Positions 16,790-25,050 of a stretch of 64,000 bases of DNA are shown piece by piece. The stretch is from an uncultured Persicobacter sp. (GTDB lineage: Bacteria; Bacteroidota; Bacteroidia; Cytophagales; Cyclobacteriaceae). Position numbers and translations under genes: made by a program. The number at the start of each line of letters is the position of its first letter. The first letter of the stretch is position 1. The notes below the pieces were generated by a model. The model searched no databases. It saw nothing but the letters and a program-made list of their open reading frames with translations, and was not told where the DNA came from. The stretch spans positions 124,001 to 188,000 of the forward strand of contig CANMKE010000007.1 in the NCBI GenBank assembly GCA_947498325.1, read 5' to 3'.

Positions 16790-17011
16790 TTAGCCTTTGT
16801 GGTAATCATAAGCCACCAGGCGAACACACAACTTTTTTTCCAATGCCTGGATTTTTTTCAGGGTTTCGGGATCAATTTCCGCGGGTTTTGGTGGCGTGTA
16901 ATAGGCGAGCAGTGTTTTTCCACTTTCCTTTTCCAGGGCTTCAATTTTTTTTAAGTCTTCTTCTGAAAGGTAATCGGCATACTTTCGCTCAAATTCAGGT
17001 AAATTTTCCAT
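16790..17011 (-). CDS. Small protein with internal duplication (73 aa)
   Basis: 73 aa built of two similar halves: DLKKIEALEKESGKTLLAY (about 19-37) and TLKKIQALEKKLCVRLVAY (about 50-68), separated by a Pro-rich linker TPPKPAEIDPE. Each half looks like helix then strand. ATG start at 17011. No known family recognised; the duplication argues that it is a real folded protein rather than a chance ORF. Confidence 0.6.
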   Translation of the reverse strand: MENLPEFERKYADYLSEEDLKKIEALEKESGKTLLAYYTPPKPAEIDPETLKKIQALEKKLCVRLVAYDYHKG

Positions 17012-17171
17012 GGATCATTAATTTTGTGATGAAAAATAAGGTTGAATGAATCTGTAGTTCAGTGAATATGATGTATAGGAATATAAATATTTTTTTGAGC
17101 AGAAAGGTTTTCAAATATCATCTGTGGATTTCAGTGCCATAGATCAACAAAATTGATTTATATTTGTGGCT

Positions 17172-18215
17172 ATGAGTCAGAAATTACAGAAATTTTTAGT
17201 GATGCAAACTGCGTTCATTGGCGATGTTATCCTGGCAACCGCGGTGATCGAAAAAATACATGCTGCTTTTCCCGAAGCGACCATAGACTTTTTACTGAGA
17301 AAGGGCAATGAAGGACTTTTGAAAGGCCACCCTTACCTTGGTAAGGTGTATGTTTTTGATAAAAAAGGCGGGAAGTTCAAAGAGATGAAGCGCCTGATTG
17401 GGGAGGTGAGAAAGGAGCGATATGACAAGGTGATCAACCTTCAGCGGTTCTTTTCTTCTGGTTTTATATGTGCGGCATCTGGTGCCAAAGAAACGATTGG
17501 CTATAAGAAAAATCCGATGTCATGGGCTTTCAGCAGTAAAAAAGACCATGTTTTTTCTGAAGTAGGCGACGAAAATATCCTTCATGAAGTGGGGCGTAAT
17601 CAAGCCTTGATTGCCGACTTTACGGACCCTCAGGCCGTGCGGCCCAAATTGTACCCAACCGTGGAAAATTTTCAGAAAGTGGCCACCTACACTGCTGAGC
17701 CTTTTGTATGTATGGCTCCTACAAGTGTATGGTTTACCAAGCAATTTCCTGCAAGTCGGTGGGTGTCACTGATCGATGCATTGCCTGAATCGCTGAAAAT
17801 TTATATTTTGGGAGCACCAGCAGACAAGGCTGTTTGTCAGCAAATTATAGATCAGACTAAGCGAAAAAATGCGCTGAATTTGGCAGGAGAACTGAACTTG
17901 CTTGATTCCGCTGCTCTGATGTCAAAATCACAGCTTAATTATGTGAACGATTCTGCTCCTATGCATTTGGCATCTGCGGTCAATGCACCAACCGTCGCGA
18001 TTTATTGCTCCACGGTTCCTGCTTTCGGCTATGGGCCCTTGGCAGAATTCAGCAAGGTGGTGGAGGTCAGAAAGCCGCTTGCTTGCCGTCCTTGTGGCAT
18101 TCATGGACATCGGAATTGTCCTAAAAAGCATTTCGACTGTGGCCATAAAATAAATATGGATACCCTCGTAGACGCCTATACGGAGGCAGTGGCATTTCAG
18201 CAAAAAAATCGGTAG
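17172..18215 (+). CDS. Glycosyltransferase family 9 (heptosyltransferase-like)
   Basis: About 347 aa. The ATG at 17172 is preferred over GTG 17166. The GT9 pattern is clear: N-terminal LVMQTAFIGDVILATAVIEK, central FVCMAPTSVWFTKQFPASRW, and C-terminal NYVNDSAPMHLASAVNAPTV, the nucleotide-sugar site. A late Cys cluster (CRPCGIHGHRNCPKKHFDC) is typical of WaaF-like proteins. It probably adds a sugar to lipopolysaccharide core from an NDP-sugar donor in the cytoplasm. murI starts 3 nt later. Confidence 0.9.
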   Translation: MSQKLQKFLVMQTAFIGDVILATAVIEKIHAAFPEATIDFLLRKGNEGLLKGHPYLGKVYVFDKKGGKFKEMKRLIGEVRKERYDKVINLQRFFSSGFICAASGAKETIGYKKNPMSWAFSSKKDHVFSEVGDENILHEVGRNQALIADFTDPQAVRPKLYPTVENFQKVATYTAEPFVCMAPTSVWFTKQFPASRWVSLIDALPESLKIYILGAPADKAVCQQIIDQTKRKNALNLAGELNLLDSAALMSKSQLNYVNDSAPMHLASAVNAPTVAIYCSTVPAFGYGPLAEFSKVVEVRKPLACRPCGIHGHRNCPKKHFDCGHKINMDTLVDAYTEAVAFQQKNR

Positions 18216-18218
18216 AAC

Positions 18219-19031
18219 ATGGAGGTGAAAAATCAGCCTATTGGCATATTTGATTCAGGTATTGGCGGGCTAACGGTGGCGAAAGCCATTCATGAAACAT
18301 TGCCTCAGGAGCGCTTGGTGTATTTTGGGGATATTGCACATTTGCCTTATGGGGATAAATCCACGGCTGCTTTGCAGGCCTATGCTATCAAGATTTGCAA
18401 CGTCTTGCTCAGCATGTCGTGCAAGATGATTCTGATTGCCTGTAATTCGGCATCAGCGGCGGCCTATGATTTGGTGAAGGAGTACGTGGGTTCCAAGGCT
18501 ATTGTGCTCAATGTGATTGATCCTGTGGTTGACCATGTGGCAGAACACTTTCCTGAACAGGCAGTGGGACTGATTGGAACGCGGCAGACGGTGAATTCCA
18601 ATGTGTATTTAAAGCGTATTGATGCCAAAAACAAAGGGATTAAATTACAGTCTTTAGCGACTCCGTTGTTGGCCTCGATGATTGAGGAAGGTTTTTACAA
18701 CAATAACATCAGTCAGTCAGTAATTGACAAATATCTTGCTGATGAAACGCTGCAAGACATTCGTGCCATTATTTTGGGTTGTACTCATTATCCACTGATA
18801 AAAAAGGAAGTGGCGCACTTTTACAAAAATGAGGTCGAGGTGATTGATTCTTCCTACATTGTAGCCGATACGGTGAAGCAAAAACTTGCAGAGGCGAACC
18901 TGTTACGCCAGCATAAAGCGGCCAACAGCAATACTTTTCTTGTTTCTGATTACACCAAGTCTTTTGAAGCAAGTTCATCCCTGTTTTTTGGGGAAAGTGT
19001 GAAATTACAAAAATACCCGCTTTGGGATTAA
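18219..19031 (+). CDS. murI: Glutamate racemase
   Basis: 270 aa. It makes D-glutamate for peptidoglycan. The two catalytic cysteines sit in IACNSASA (C75) and LGCTHYP (C188), and the N-terminal substrate motif is GIFDSGIGGLTV. Length and motifs are standard. Gaps of 3 nt to the GT9 gene upstream and 10 nt to the HDAC-like gene downstream show a three-gene operon. Confidence 0.97.
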   Translation: MEVKNQPIGIFDSGIGGLTVAKAIHETLPQERLVYFGDIAHLPYGDKSTAALQAYAIKICNVLLSMSCKMILIACNSASAAAYDLVKEYVGSKAIVLNVIDPVVDHVAEHFPEQAVGLIGTRQTVNSNVYLKRIDAKNKGIKLQSLATPLLASMIEEGFYNNNISQSVIDKYLADETLQDIRAIILGCTHYPLIKKEVAHFYKNEVEVIDSSYIVADTVKQKLAEANLLRQHKAANSNTFLVSDYTKSFEASSSLFFGESVKLQKYPLWD

Positions 19032-19041
19032 TCGCTGTTGA

Positions 19042-19944
19042 ATGCTGAAAATTGCCTACCATCCGACCTTTTGTTTGAACTTGCCCGAAGGCCACCGTTT
19101 TCCAATGGCGAAATATGAGTTGTTGCCTCAGCAATTACTTTATGAAGGTACGGTAAATGCCGAGAATTTTTTTGAACCCAGTATAGATGCCCGAAAATGG
19201 ATTCTTCAAACACATGCTGAGGATTATGTGCACAGGCTGGAAAATGGGCAGTTGAGTAAGGCGGAAATTCGTCGATCTGGTTTTCCGTGGAGCCGTGAGA
19301 TGGTTGACCGTGAATTTCTGCTCGCCGCAGGTACAATAGAGGCTACTCACTTCGCCATGCAGCAAGGTGTTGCGATGAATATTGCGGGCGGAACCCATCA
19401 TGCTTATGCTGATAAAGGAGAAGGATTTTGCCTGCTGAATGATCAGGCGATTGCGGCGAATTACCTGCTGGATCAACATGCACTGAAAAAGATTCTTATT
19501 CTTGACCTCGATGTGCATCAGGGCAATGGAACGGCGGAAATATTTGCTAAGCAGGATCGGGTTTATACTTTTTCCATGCATGGCGCGAAAAATTACCCCA
19601 TGAAGAAGGAAGCGTCTGACTGGGATATTGGCTGCCCCGATGGGATGAACGATGAAGAATACCTGGCTGTATTGCAGGACGCATTGGCGGTTTTGATGAA
19701 AGAAATATCGCCTGAATTTATTTTCTTTCAGTCGGGGGTTGATGTGTTGGCTACCGACAAACTTGGGCGACTTTCCCTAACGATTGAGGGCTGCAAAAGG
19801 CGGGATCAGCTGGTGATCGAGTGGGCTAAAAACAATAATGTTCCCATGACAATCTGCATGGGCGGGGGGTATTCAGAGAAAATTGCCGACATCGTGAATG
19901 CCCATGCCAACACTTACCGTTTGGTTCAAAGTACTTATTTTTAG
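19042..19944 (+). CDS. Histone-deacetylase-superfamily amidohydrolase
   Basis: 300 aa. Zn ligands are D157 and H159 (ILDLDVHQGNG) and D234 (SGVDVLATD). The charge-relay pair is H119-H120 (GGTHHAY), and the catalytic Tyr sits in MGGGYS (about Y277). All active-site residues are present. Bacterial members deacetylate acetylated lysine, polyamines or other small amides; AcuC-like or polyamine deacetylase roles are both possible. Co-transcribed with murI. Confidence 0.9.
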   Translation: MLKIAYHPTFCLNLPEGHRFPMAKYELLPQQLLYEGTVNAENFFEPSIDARKWILQTHAEDYVHRLENGQLSKAEIRRSGFPWSREMVDREFLLAAGTIEATHFAMQQGVAMNIAGGTHHAYADKGEGFCLLNDQAIAANYLLDQHALKKILILDLDVHQGNGTAEIFAKQDRVYTFSMHGAKNYPMKKEASDWDIGCPDGMNDEEYLAVLQDALAVLMKEISPEFIFFQSGVDVLATDKLGRLSLTIEGCKRRDQLVIEWAKNNNVPMTICMGGGYSEKIADIVNAHANTYRLVQSTYF

Positions 19945-20055
19945 TTTTTTTATCATATATATAGGCAAGTTTATTATTTTTTAGTGATTTGGCCAAAATG
20001 AGGTATCTTTTGAATAAATGTAGAAGTTTAAAAAATAGACACTAATACATATTTC

Positions 20056-20808
20056 ATGATAGATCAGGAATCAAAAATTTTCCATCGCAGCATTCAATAT
20101 ACTTTTGGGTTTGTTGGTTTGCTGTGGCTGGTTAAAATTACAGAATATATGATGGGCTTGGATTTGGGCTTTCTCGGAATTCTTCCAAGAACCCTCAATG
20201 GCTCTGTTGGCGTAATTACCTCGCCCTTGGTTCATGGCGGCTTCATGCACCTTATTTCCAACACATTTCCTTTGCTGGTTTTAGGTATCGGTTTGTTTTA
20301 TTTTTATGAGCGAATCGCATTGCAGGTATTTACGTGGATTTATTTTGTTACAGGATTTTGGGTTTGGATTGTCGCAAGAAGTGCCTATCACATTGGCGCA
20401 AGCGGGGTAGTGTATGGTTTGGTGGCCTTTTTGTTTTTTAGTGGGCTGCTGCGGAAAGATTCTAAATCGGTGGCCATTTCTTTGTCAGTCTTTTTCCTCT
20501 ATGGTGGTATGCTTTATGGCGTCCTGCCAACCGATCCATCTGTGTCGTGGGAAAGTCATTTGTTGGGTTCATTTGCAGGTATTGTAGCGGCCATTCATTA
20601 TCGAAATGTGCCTGTTAGAAATCTTCAGCCTGCCCATTCGCTTCAGGTGGTAAATCATGAGCAACCTGCTCCCAAAGATATTTTTGAAACGAAGCAAGTG
20701 CCTTTTTTCTATTCCTCCTCGAAGCAATTAAGTTATAATTATAAATTCAAACCAAAAGGGAAGCCGCAACCACCGACAGAAAAGAAACAGCGGCCTAAAG
20801 ATTTATAA
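20056..20808 (+). CDS. Rhomboid-family intramembrane serine protease
   Basis: 250 aa with about six hydrophobic helices. Catalytic serine is in GASG (S116) and catalytic histidine in SWESH (H168); the oxyanion-hole Asn is in HLISN (N69). The last ~60 residues form a polar, basic, Pro-rich cytoplasmic tail ending PTEKKQRPKDL. It cleaves substrates within or near the membrane; the target is unknown. A second rhomboid lies at 59.4 kb. Confidence 0.92.
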   Translation: MIDQESKIFHRSIQYTFGFVGLLWLVKITEYMMGLDLGFLGILPRTLNGSVGVITSPLVHGGFMHLISNTFPLLVLGIGLFYFYERIALQVFTWIYFVTGFWVWIVARSAYHIGASGVVYGLVAFLFFSGLLRKDSKSVAISLSVFFLYGGMLYGVLPTDPSVSWESHLLGSFAGIVAAIHYRNVPVRNLQPAHSLQVVNHEQPAPKDIFETKQVPFFYSSSKQLSYNYKFKPKGKPQPPTEKKQRPKDL

Positions 20809-20907
20809 ATTCCCGACGTAATTTATACGTCTGTTATGTCTATTTTTTGTATTATTGTACCGCTGTGGAGCTTTGTTCCACCTTTTTTTAATATTAATTT
20901 ATAGACT

Positions 20908-21510
20908 GTGAAAAATTTTAAGTTGGCGATAAACGCACTGATGGTGGGTGCTGCTTTTACTTTGTACTCTTGTAATGAGCCTAATACAACGGCAACAACG
21001 CCTACAACTGTTTCTTCGGCTAATGTTCAGGCTGCTGCAGGTGCAGGTTTACGTGTAGCTTATGTGAATACTGATACGCTGCTCAACAATTACAGCTTTT
21101 TTAAAGAAAAGCAGGAGGTAATGGCCAAGAAAACTGAAAAATACCAAAAGGAATTTCAGAACAGAGCACAGGGACTTCAGGCTGAGTTTAAATCGTATGA
21201 GAATACAAGAGGTTCGTTGACGATCAATCAGGCACGTTCTAAAGAGGAAGAATTGATGCGTAAGCGTGAAAATTTGGCGCAATATGAGCAGTCTTTGAAC
21301 CAGTCATTGGCAGTGGAACGCAATAAAATGCTGGGCGAATTGGATTCTGTAGTTACTAATTACATGCAAAACTACGGATCAACCAATAGCTACGATTTGG
21401 TATTGACTTACACAAAAGGGTCAGGTGTTTTATATGCCAATCCAAAAATGGACATCACTAATCAAGTATTGGAAGGCTTGAATGCTGAATTTAAGAGCAA
21501 GAAAAAATAA
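20908..21510 (+). CDS. OmpH/Skp-like periplasmic chaperone, lipoprotein form
   Basis: 200 aa with a GTG start. Signal peptide with lipobox ending LYSC (C22), so a lipoprotein. A low-complexity Thr/Ala linker precedes the Skp fold: VAYVNTDTLLNNYSFFKEKQ, a long coiled-coil (about 70-150, KTEKYQKEFQNRAQGLQAEF), then YDLVLTYTKGSGVLYANPKM. Skp chaperones hold unfolded outer-membrane proteins; here the protein would be membrane-tethered. A strong terminator follows. Confidence 0.88.
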   Translation: MKNFKLAINALMVGAAFTLYSCNEPNTTATTPTTVSSANVQAAAGAGLRVAYVNTDTLLNNYSFFKEKQEVMAKKTEKYQKEFQNRAQGLQAEFKSYENTRGSLTINQARSKEEELMRKRENLAQYEQSLNQSLAVERNKMLGELDSVVTNYMQNYGSTNSYDLVLTYTKGSGVLYANPKMDITNQVLEGLNAEFKSKKK

Positions 21511-21528
21511 TCGTCATTTAACTGATGG

Positions 21529-21562
21529 AAAAAAGCACTACAATTATGTAGTGCTTTTTTTT
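21529..21562 (+). terminator. Rho-independent terminator after the Skp-like gene
   Basis: A 12-bp perfect stem AAAAGCACTACA (21531-21542) / TGTAGTGCTTTT (21547-21558) has an ATTA loop and a T run. Confidence 0.95.
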
Positions 21563-21622
21563 GGTCAAATTCTTTGATTCAATTATACATTTTTAAATTT
21601 AATCCGTTGATATTCAGTTGTT

Positions 21623-21655
21623 TTTGCACTTTTCTGTTTTTTTTCGTTAGCTTGG
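21623..21655 (+). promoter_or_regulatory. Putative promoter upstream of the secreted metalloprotease
   Basis: TTTTTG (TTTG at 21623-21626), a 21-nt spacer, then TAGCTTGG (21648-21655), similar to the Bacteroidota TTTG/TAnnTTTG promoter. Confidence 0.35.
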
Positions 21656-21782
21656 ATATATCAGTTAGTTTATCATTGTAAATTCTGAAATAGCACATTG
21701 TGAGGATTTTATGCTCCGAATCAATTCTCTGAAGAGGCTTGGCGTAATCCTTGTAACATAGTTACTGACTAATATTTGGACT

Positions 21783-22442
21783 ATGAAAACGATTCTCTTC
21801 TTCTTTTTTATTTTAAGTATTTTAGGCTTTGATGCTGCAATTGCTACTGCAGAGACCAAAAAAGGTAATGATGGCAGAAAAAAGAACATCATTGATGGCT
21901 TTACGAACAAGATTGTTCCCATGGAACTATTGGAAGTAGTGAAGGAGGTGTTGCCACAATATCCTGAGTTGGCCAATGTGCCGATTGAGTTCAGAATCAC
22001 AAAGTTGAAATCTATTTCAATGTGTGCGCAACCGAAGGCGGATATGCTGTATAGAAGCGCCGCCAAGAGGGCTTATGTAATTAAAGTAAGTGACAATCAG
22101 GAGGAGTGTAATGGGATGGTCGTTATGAATGCGCCACGTGAGGTGTTAGTGGGGCTTATCGCACATGAACTTGGCCACATTATGGATTACCGTGAGCGTA
22201 ATAAGTTACAGATGGCGCAATTTGGTTTGGGCTACCTGTTTTCAAAAAATTATATGCGAAAGGCAGAGTATGTAGCGGACAGTTTTGCCGTTTCCAAAGG
22301 GTACGCATCGCACGTTTCAGCGATAAAAAATTACGTGATCAATTCTTCAATTTTTCCTGAAACTTATCGTAATCGTTTGAAGAATTTTTATCCTTCACCA
22401 CAGCAAATCCTGAATATTCAGCAATCTTGTGTGGTGAAGTAA
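21783..22442 (+). CDS. Secreted HExxH zinc metalloprotease-like protein
   Basis: 219 aa. Signal peptide MKTILFFFFILSILGFDAAI with cleavage near ATA-E. HELGH at about 128-132 gives two His ligands and the catalytic Glu. The later AEYVADSFAV (E162/D166) looks like the third ligand region of M48-like or M78-like proteases. Two cysteines (C81, C109) may form a disulfide in the periplasm. No neighbour suggests its substrate. Confidence 0.78.
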   Translation: MKTILFFFFILSILGFDAAIATAETKKGNDGRKKNIIDGFTNKIVPMELLEVVKEVLPQYPELANVPIEFRITKLKSISMCAQPKADMLYRSAAKRAYVIKVSDNQEECNGMVVMNAPREVLVGLIAHELGHIMDYRERNKLQMAQFGLGYLFSKNYMRKAEYVADSFAVSKGYASHVSAIKNYVINSSIFPETYRNRLKNFYPSPQQILNIQQSCVVK

Positions 22443-22453
22443 AAAGTTTTATG

Positions 22454-22903
22454 CTATTGTGCGTGATTCCATTTTTCAAATCGCTTGTCTAAAATATCGC
22501 TGATTTTCTGATAATTTTTCCAGCTGTCTTTTACATGGTAAATTGATGGCAGACCATTGGCAAGGGTGAGTTCATAGTCTTTCAGGTATTCACCACTGCA
22601 ATAATAATGGTGCGCGAAATTGTTGCCTTTTTCATTGATCAGTGAGTGGGTCAGGGCGCCGCCCCAAATTTCACTCAGGATCATCGGACTTAAGTCTCTG
22701 AGTTTGAATCTGAAAATTTCCGTTTCCGCTTCTTCTTCAAAGTATTCAGAGGTAAGCTCACTATCAATAAGCCACCCCAAAAACATTCCAATGTGGAGAT
22801 ATGCATTCTCTATTGGCAGGCTTTCTGGAAACTTATTCAGGAAGTGAAGCTTCGCGTGGTCAATGCAAACTCCAATTTTTAGGTCAATATTTTCGTTGGG
22901 CAT
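22454..22903 (-). CDS. Unrecognised 149-150 aa soluble protein
   Basis: The start is ATG 22903, with a GTG one codon earlier. The protein is aromatic-rich, with ENAYLHIGMFLGWLIDSELT, EAETEIFRFKLRDLSPMILS and HHYYCSGEYLKDYELTLAN. There is no signal peptide. The style (small, acidic, AYxHIGxxxxWxI pattern) resembles families often seen as immunity or accessory proteins in Bacteroidota, but I cannot name it with certainty. Convergent with the protease gene (12-nt gap). Confidence 0.6.
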   Translation of the reverse strand: MPNENIDLKIGVCIDHAKLHFLNKFPESLPIENAYLHIGMFLGWLIDSELTSEYFEEEAETEIFRFKLRDLSPMILSEIWGGALTHSLINEKGNNFAHHYYCSGEYLKDYELTLANGLPSIYHVKDSWKNYQKISDILDKRFEKWNHAQ

Positions 22904-23033
22904 CACAAGATGAAATTTAATTCAAGTCCTATTACGAATAAAGTAATAGGTGATATCGAATATGTAAGGTTGAGTTTCAACTAATACAGTTATTAACTGA
23001 TCAGTAGAATTAAAAATATACGTAAAAATTCGG

Positions 23034-24272
23034 TCAAATTTGATGAAAAAACAAATAAGATATCACGATTGCTGATATAATTCCTATAAAATCAGCAATT
23101 AATCCACAGGTGATCGCATATCGGGTTTTTCTGATATTTACAGCCCCAAAGTAAAGGGCGATGACGTACAGGGTGGTTTCTGTAGAGCCCTGCATCACAG
23201 AGGTAAGGCGGCCAACAAAGGAATCGGCTCCGTAGTGCTCCATCGCCTCGACCATCAAGCCTCTTGCACCAGAACCGCTGAGTGGTTTCATTAAGGCAGT
23301 AGGCAAGGCGGGCAGGAAGTCTGCATTTACACCAAGGTAGTTTAGCGCATGGGTGAGTTGATTAATGAAAAAATCCATTGCTCCGCTTGCGCGGAAAGCA
23401 CCAATGGCCACCAACATGGCAATCAAATATGGAATGATTGTAATGGCGATATCAAAAGACTCTTTCGCACCCTCAATAAATGCCTCGTATACATTTACCT
23501 TCTTAAAAAAACCATAAATGATAAATGTGAAGATGATGGAAAGGATAATGGCGTTGGAAGCCACCTTGCTAATCATGGTGAGTTTTTCAGGGCTGAGGGT
23601 AGAAAAGTAGAAGAGCAGTGAAATGATAAAGATTACCAGGCCACCAAGGTAAGATAGAATCACTTTGTCAAAAAGATTGATCTTTTGATAGATGGAAACG
23701 GCGATGAGTCCGCCCAGTGTAGACATGAAGGTGGTCAGTAAAATAGGAATAAAAACATCCGCAGGATTGGCCGCTCCCATCTGCATTCTGTAGGCCAAAA
23801 TACTGACAGGTAGAATGGTAAGGCCAGAAGTGTTGAGCACCAAAAACATGATCTGTGCATTGGAGGCCGTGTCCTTATTCGGGTTTAGCTCCTGCATCCC
23901 TTCCATCGCTTTAAGGCCAAGTGGAGTCGCGGCGTTGTCGAGCCCGAGCATATTGGCTGAAAAGTTCAGAAGGATTGGCGTCAGGACTGGATGGTCTTTG
24001 GGGATTTCTGGAAATAAACGCTGAAAGAAAGGACCTGCCAGTTTATTGATGATTTTAATTAAACCTGCTTTTTCCCCAATTTTCATGAGCCCGAGCCAGA
24101 AAGCCATAATACCTGTCAGCATCAGGGAGATTTCAAAACCCGTTTTCGACATTTCAAAAATTTTGTCTACTACTGCTGAAAATAGCGTGTAGTCACCAAA
24201 AAATAGGGCTTGCAGAACAGTGAAAATAAAGGCGATTGCAAATAGCGCAATCCAAATATAGTTAAGTATCAT
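23034..24272 (-). CDS. Fused SpmA-SpmB (nucleoside-recognition Gate) membrane protein
   Basis: 412 aa from the ATG at 24272 (TTG 24302 is the only upstream alternative). About ten hydrophobic helices are arranged as two Gate-domain halves. The N-half is SpmA-like, with FSANMLGLDNAATPLGLKAM and LVLNTSGLTILPVSILAYRM. The C-half is SpmB-like, with IPYLIAMLVAIGAFRASGAM, KPLSGSGARGLMVEAMEHYG and SVMQGSTETTLYVIALYFGA. In Firmicutes the two are separate sporulation genes; in non-sporing Bacteroidota the fused protein is common, and its transport substrate is unknown. Confidence 0.88.
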   Translation of the reverse strand: MILNYIWIALFAIAFIFTVLQALFFGDYTLFSAVVDKIFEMSKTGFEISLMLTGIMAFWLGLMKIGEKAGLIKIINKLAGPFFQRLFPEIPKDHPVLTPILLNFSANMLGLDNAATPLGLKAMEGMQELNPNKDTASNAQIMFLVLNTSGLTILPVSILAYRMQMGAANPADVFIPILLTTFMSTLGGLIAVSIYQKINLFDKVILSYLGGLVIFIISLLFYFSTLSPEKLTMISKVASNAIILSIIFTFIIYGFFKKVNVYEAFIEGAKESFDIAITIIPYLIAMLVAIGAFRASGAMDFFINQLTHALNYLGVNADFLPALPTALMKPLSGSGARGLMVEAMEHYGADSFVGRLTSVMQGSTETTLYVIALYFGAVNIRKTRYAITCGLIADFIGIISAIVISYLFFHQI

Positions 24273-24371
24273 AATTCGGAGAAAAAAATAATCTGAATAC
24301 AAAGATATTTGATCTGTTGTTTCTTTTAGCCTTTATGGGAAATGTTTTTCTTTGTGAGGAATAATAATACT

Positions 24372-24884
24372 ATGAAAAAAATCACTTTCGCAATAATTCT
24401 TGGCCTTGCCTCGCTGATGGCCTGTGGGGAACTGGACACCCCTCAATTCAACTCTGATCAGGTAACGCAAATTTTAACGGGTGGCGGGAAGAAATTCTGG
24501 TTACCAGTACAGTTAAAAGTAAATGGGGAGGTCAGTGACGTAAAGCCCTGTGACTATGGCGAAATTTTCGTGCTGAATGAGCAATATGCGGAAATTGACA
24601 GCCTGTTTAATGTGCAACTCACGCAACCACTTGGCTATTGGATTCGGACAAAAGTATCCTGCCCAACACAGGACGAAGATACTTTGCTGATTCCTGATGG
24701 AATTTGGAATATCAATCACCGAGATGATGATCAGCAATTTGTAACTGACATTAATGTGGTTGGAATTGACTCTACAATGAATACGCTGTACAATTTGAAA
24801 AGCATTTCTCCGAGTCGTTTTGAGGTGAATTACACGGATCAATCCGATAATAATTTTGACTGGACCTTTGTAAAGAGCGAGTAA
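24372..24884 (+). CDS. Lipocalin-like lipoprotein of unknown function
   Basis: 170 aa from ATG 24372. Lipoprotein signal with lipobox SLMAC (C18). The mature part begins GELDTPQFNSDQ and has a beta-rich pattern with GGGKKFWLPVQLKVNGEVSD, DGIWNINHRDDDQQFV and FEVNYTDQSDNNFDWTF. This matches the style of small lipocalin-like Bacteroidota lipoproteins, probably on the inner face of the outer membrane. A terminator follows. Confidence 0.75.
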   Translation: MKKITFAIILGLASLMACGELDTPQFNSDQVTQILTGGGKKFWLPVQLKVNGEVSDVKPCDYGEIFVLNEQYAEIDSLFNVQLTQPLGYWIRTKVSCPTQDEDTLLIPDGIWNINHRDDDQQFVTDINVVGIDSTMNTLYNLKSISPSRFEVNYTDQSDNNFDWTFVKSE

Positions 24885-24918
24885 GATAGGAGCGGAAAAA
24901 CTGCAAAAATTTTAATGT

Positions 24919-24953
24919 CCAACTGAAGATTGCTTCGGTTGGGCATTTTTTTT
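24919..24953 (+). terminator. Rho-independent terminator after the lipoprotein gene
   Basis: A 10-bp stem CCAACTGAAG (24919-24928) / CTTCGGTTGG (24933-24942) has an ATTG loop and one T-G pair, and is followed by GCA and a T run. Confidence 0.85.
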
Positions 24954-25050
24954 GGACTTTAGAAAGAAATCGGAGGGGCTTTAGGTGTGATTTTAGTTAT
25001 AAAATACGTAATTTCTATTAACCTACTAACAACAAGACCCAAACTAAACC

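Noticed and set aside
17159-17166. TATATTTG just before the GT9 gene as a promoter box
   Set aside because: Perfect -7-like match but no -33 element at proper distance and only 5 nt from the ATG; would require a leaderless transcript.
23034-24272. Sporulation function suggested by the SpmA-SpmB similarity
   Set aside because: The rest of the window is clearly Gram-negative Bacteroidota and no other sporulation gene is present; fused SpmAB is common in non-sporing members.
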